From NCBI GenBank assembly GCA_017531065.1, contig JAFXLR010000089.1:1-5803 (forward strand): a DNA stretch of 5,803 nucleotides, read 5' to 3'. Source of the stretch: Bacilli bacterium (GTDB lineage: Bacteria; Bacillota_I; Bacilli_A; RFN20; CAG-826). Positions 5,470 through 5,803 of this stretch are shown here, in pieces. A program made the position numbers and the translations under genes. Position 1 is the stretch's first letter, and the number at the start of each line of letters is the position of its first letter. The notes beneath the pieces are model-generated. The model made no database searches and was not told the origin of the DNA. It saw nothing but the letters and a program-made list of their open reading frames with translations.

Positions 5470-5803
5470 TTATTCTTTTGGCGAGGCAGTGAGCAAATTG
5501 GTTGGGGCATCGGCTAAGGAAGCGATGTCACCGACTGGTGTCTCCGCTTTAGCGGCAAGGGTGTCCTTTCCAAGGACAGCGTAGTAAAGAGCAGTCGCCT
5601 TTTCTTCGAAAGGCATGTTCTGGACTTCTTTGATGAGATGGAATTCTTTATGGTTGGCTAAGAAGTCGTTGATGGTCTTGTTGCCTTCCTTCTTGCTGAT
5701 TGTGTAAACGCAGTAGATGAGAATTCCCTTCTCAGCGACGAACTTGGAGCAGCCTTCTAAGACCGCTTTCTCTTGGGCGAAGAGGGCGTCCATCTCTTCC
5801 TTC
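5470..5803 (-). CDS. rsmB: RsmB-like 16S rRNA (cytosine-5) methyltransferase, C-terminal part; N-terminus beyond window edge
   Basis: RsmB (Sun/Fmu, B. subtilis YloM) methylates C967 of 16S rRNA (E. coli numbering). Only the last 110 residues are in the window. Visible are the helix before motif VI (AQEKAVLEGCSKFV), the strand and following helix ILIYCVYTISKKEGNKTINDF, then ANHKEFHLIKEVQ and the closing strand TALYYAVLGK. These follow the pattern of the methyltransferase end (LVYSTCTI..KEN, NHPEFEL, DGFYYAKL). Position directly before rlmN agrees with the conserved cluster. Odd points: the motif VI Thr-Cys is Val-Tyr (codons near 5704-5709), the aspartate-glycine before the last strand is changed, and there is a 30-residue Ala/Thr/Pro-rich tail after the usual end. 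The motif IV cysteine region lies outside the window. Assignment rests on both context and similarity; catalytic activity is doubtful. Confidence 0.8.
   Translation of the reverse strand, partial: KEEMDALFAQEKAVLEGCSKFVAEKGILIYCVYTISKKEGNKTINDFLANHKEFHLIKEVQNMPFEEKATALYYAVLGKDTLAAKAETPVGDIASLADAPTNLLTASPKE

Overview
The window looks like chromosomal DNA from a low-to-mid GC Bacillota, probably a non-sporulating Bacilli or Mollicutes-like lineage. This rests on gene order: (rsmB)-rlmN-stp-prkC-rpe runs on the minus strand toward a convergent rpmB. That is the known Bacillus subtilis arrangement (rsmB-rlmN-prpC-prkC-rsgA-rpe-thiN-spoVM, then rpmB on the other strand). Trp is encoded by TGG throughout, and two genes (stp and rpe) end in TGA, so the standard bacterial code fits. 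Species assignment is not possible from the sequence alone.

Layout, left to right. Positions 1-999 (minus) hold most of glgC, an ADP-glucose pyrophosphorylase cut by the left edge; its coding frame is open through position 1. Positions 1000-1162 are a divergent regulatory region, with a good extended -10 promoter and ribosome binding site for rpmB (1163-1372, plus). A rho-independent hairpin (1396-1425) lies between rpmB and the end of the minus-strand operon and can work in both directions. From 1435 to the right edge is one tightly packed minus-strand operon: a six-helix membrane protein of unknown function (last gene), rpe, prkC, stp, rlmN and the C-terminal part of an RsmB-like RNA methyltransferase (first visible gene). 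No gap inside the operon exceeds one base.

Functionally the operon joins RNA modification (RsmB-like, RlmN), reversible Ser/Thr phosphorylation (Stp/PrkC) and the pentose phosphate pathway (Rpe). L28 on the other strand keeps the ribosome theme. GlgC is glycogen synthesis and is not part of the B. subtilis neighbourhood, so a lineage-specific join lies near position 1100.

No wholly new system is evident. Several departures from the conserved cluster stand out: a kinase reduced to its catalytic domain, absence of rsgA and thiN, an unknown membrane protein where thiN normally sits, and an RsmB-like protein in which tyrosine replaces the expected catalytic cysteine. No tRNA, rRNA, CRISPR, insertion sequence or long repeat was seen. 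There is no stretch over 300 bases without a gene.
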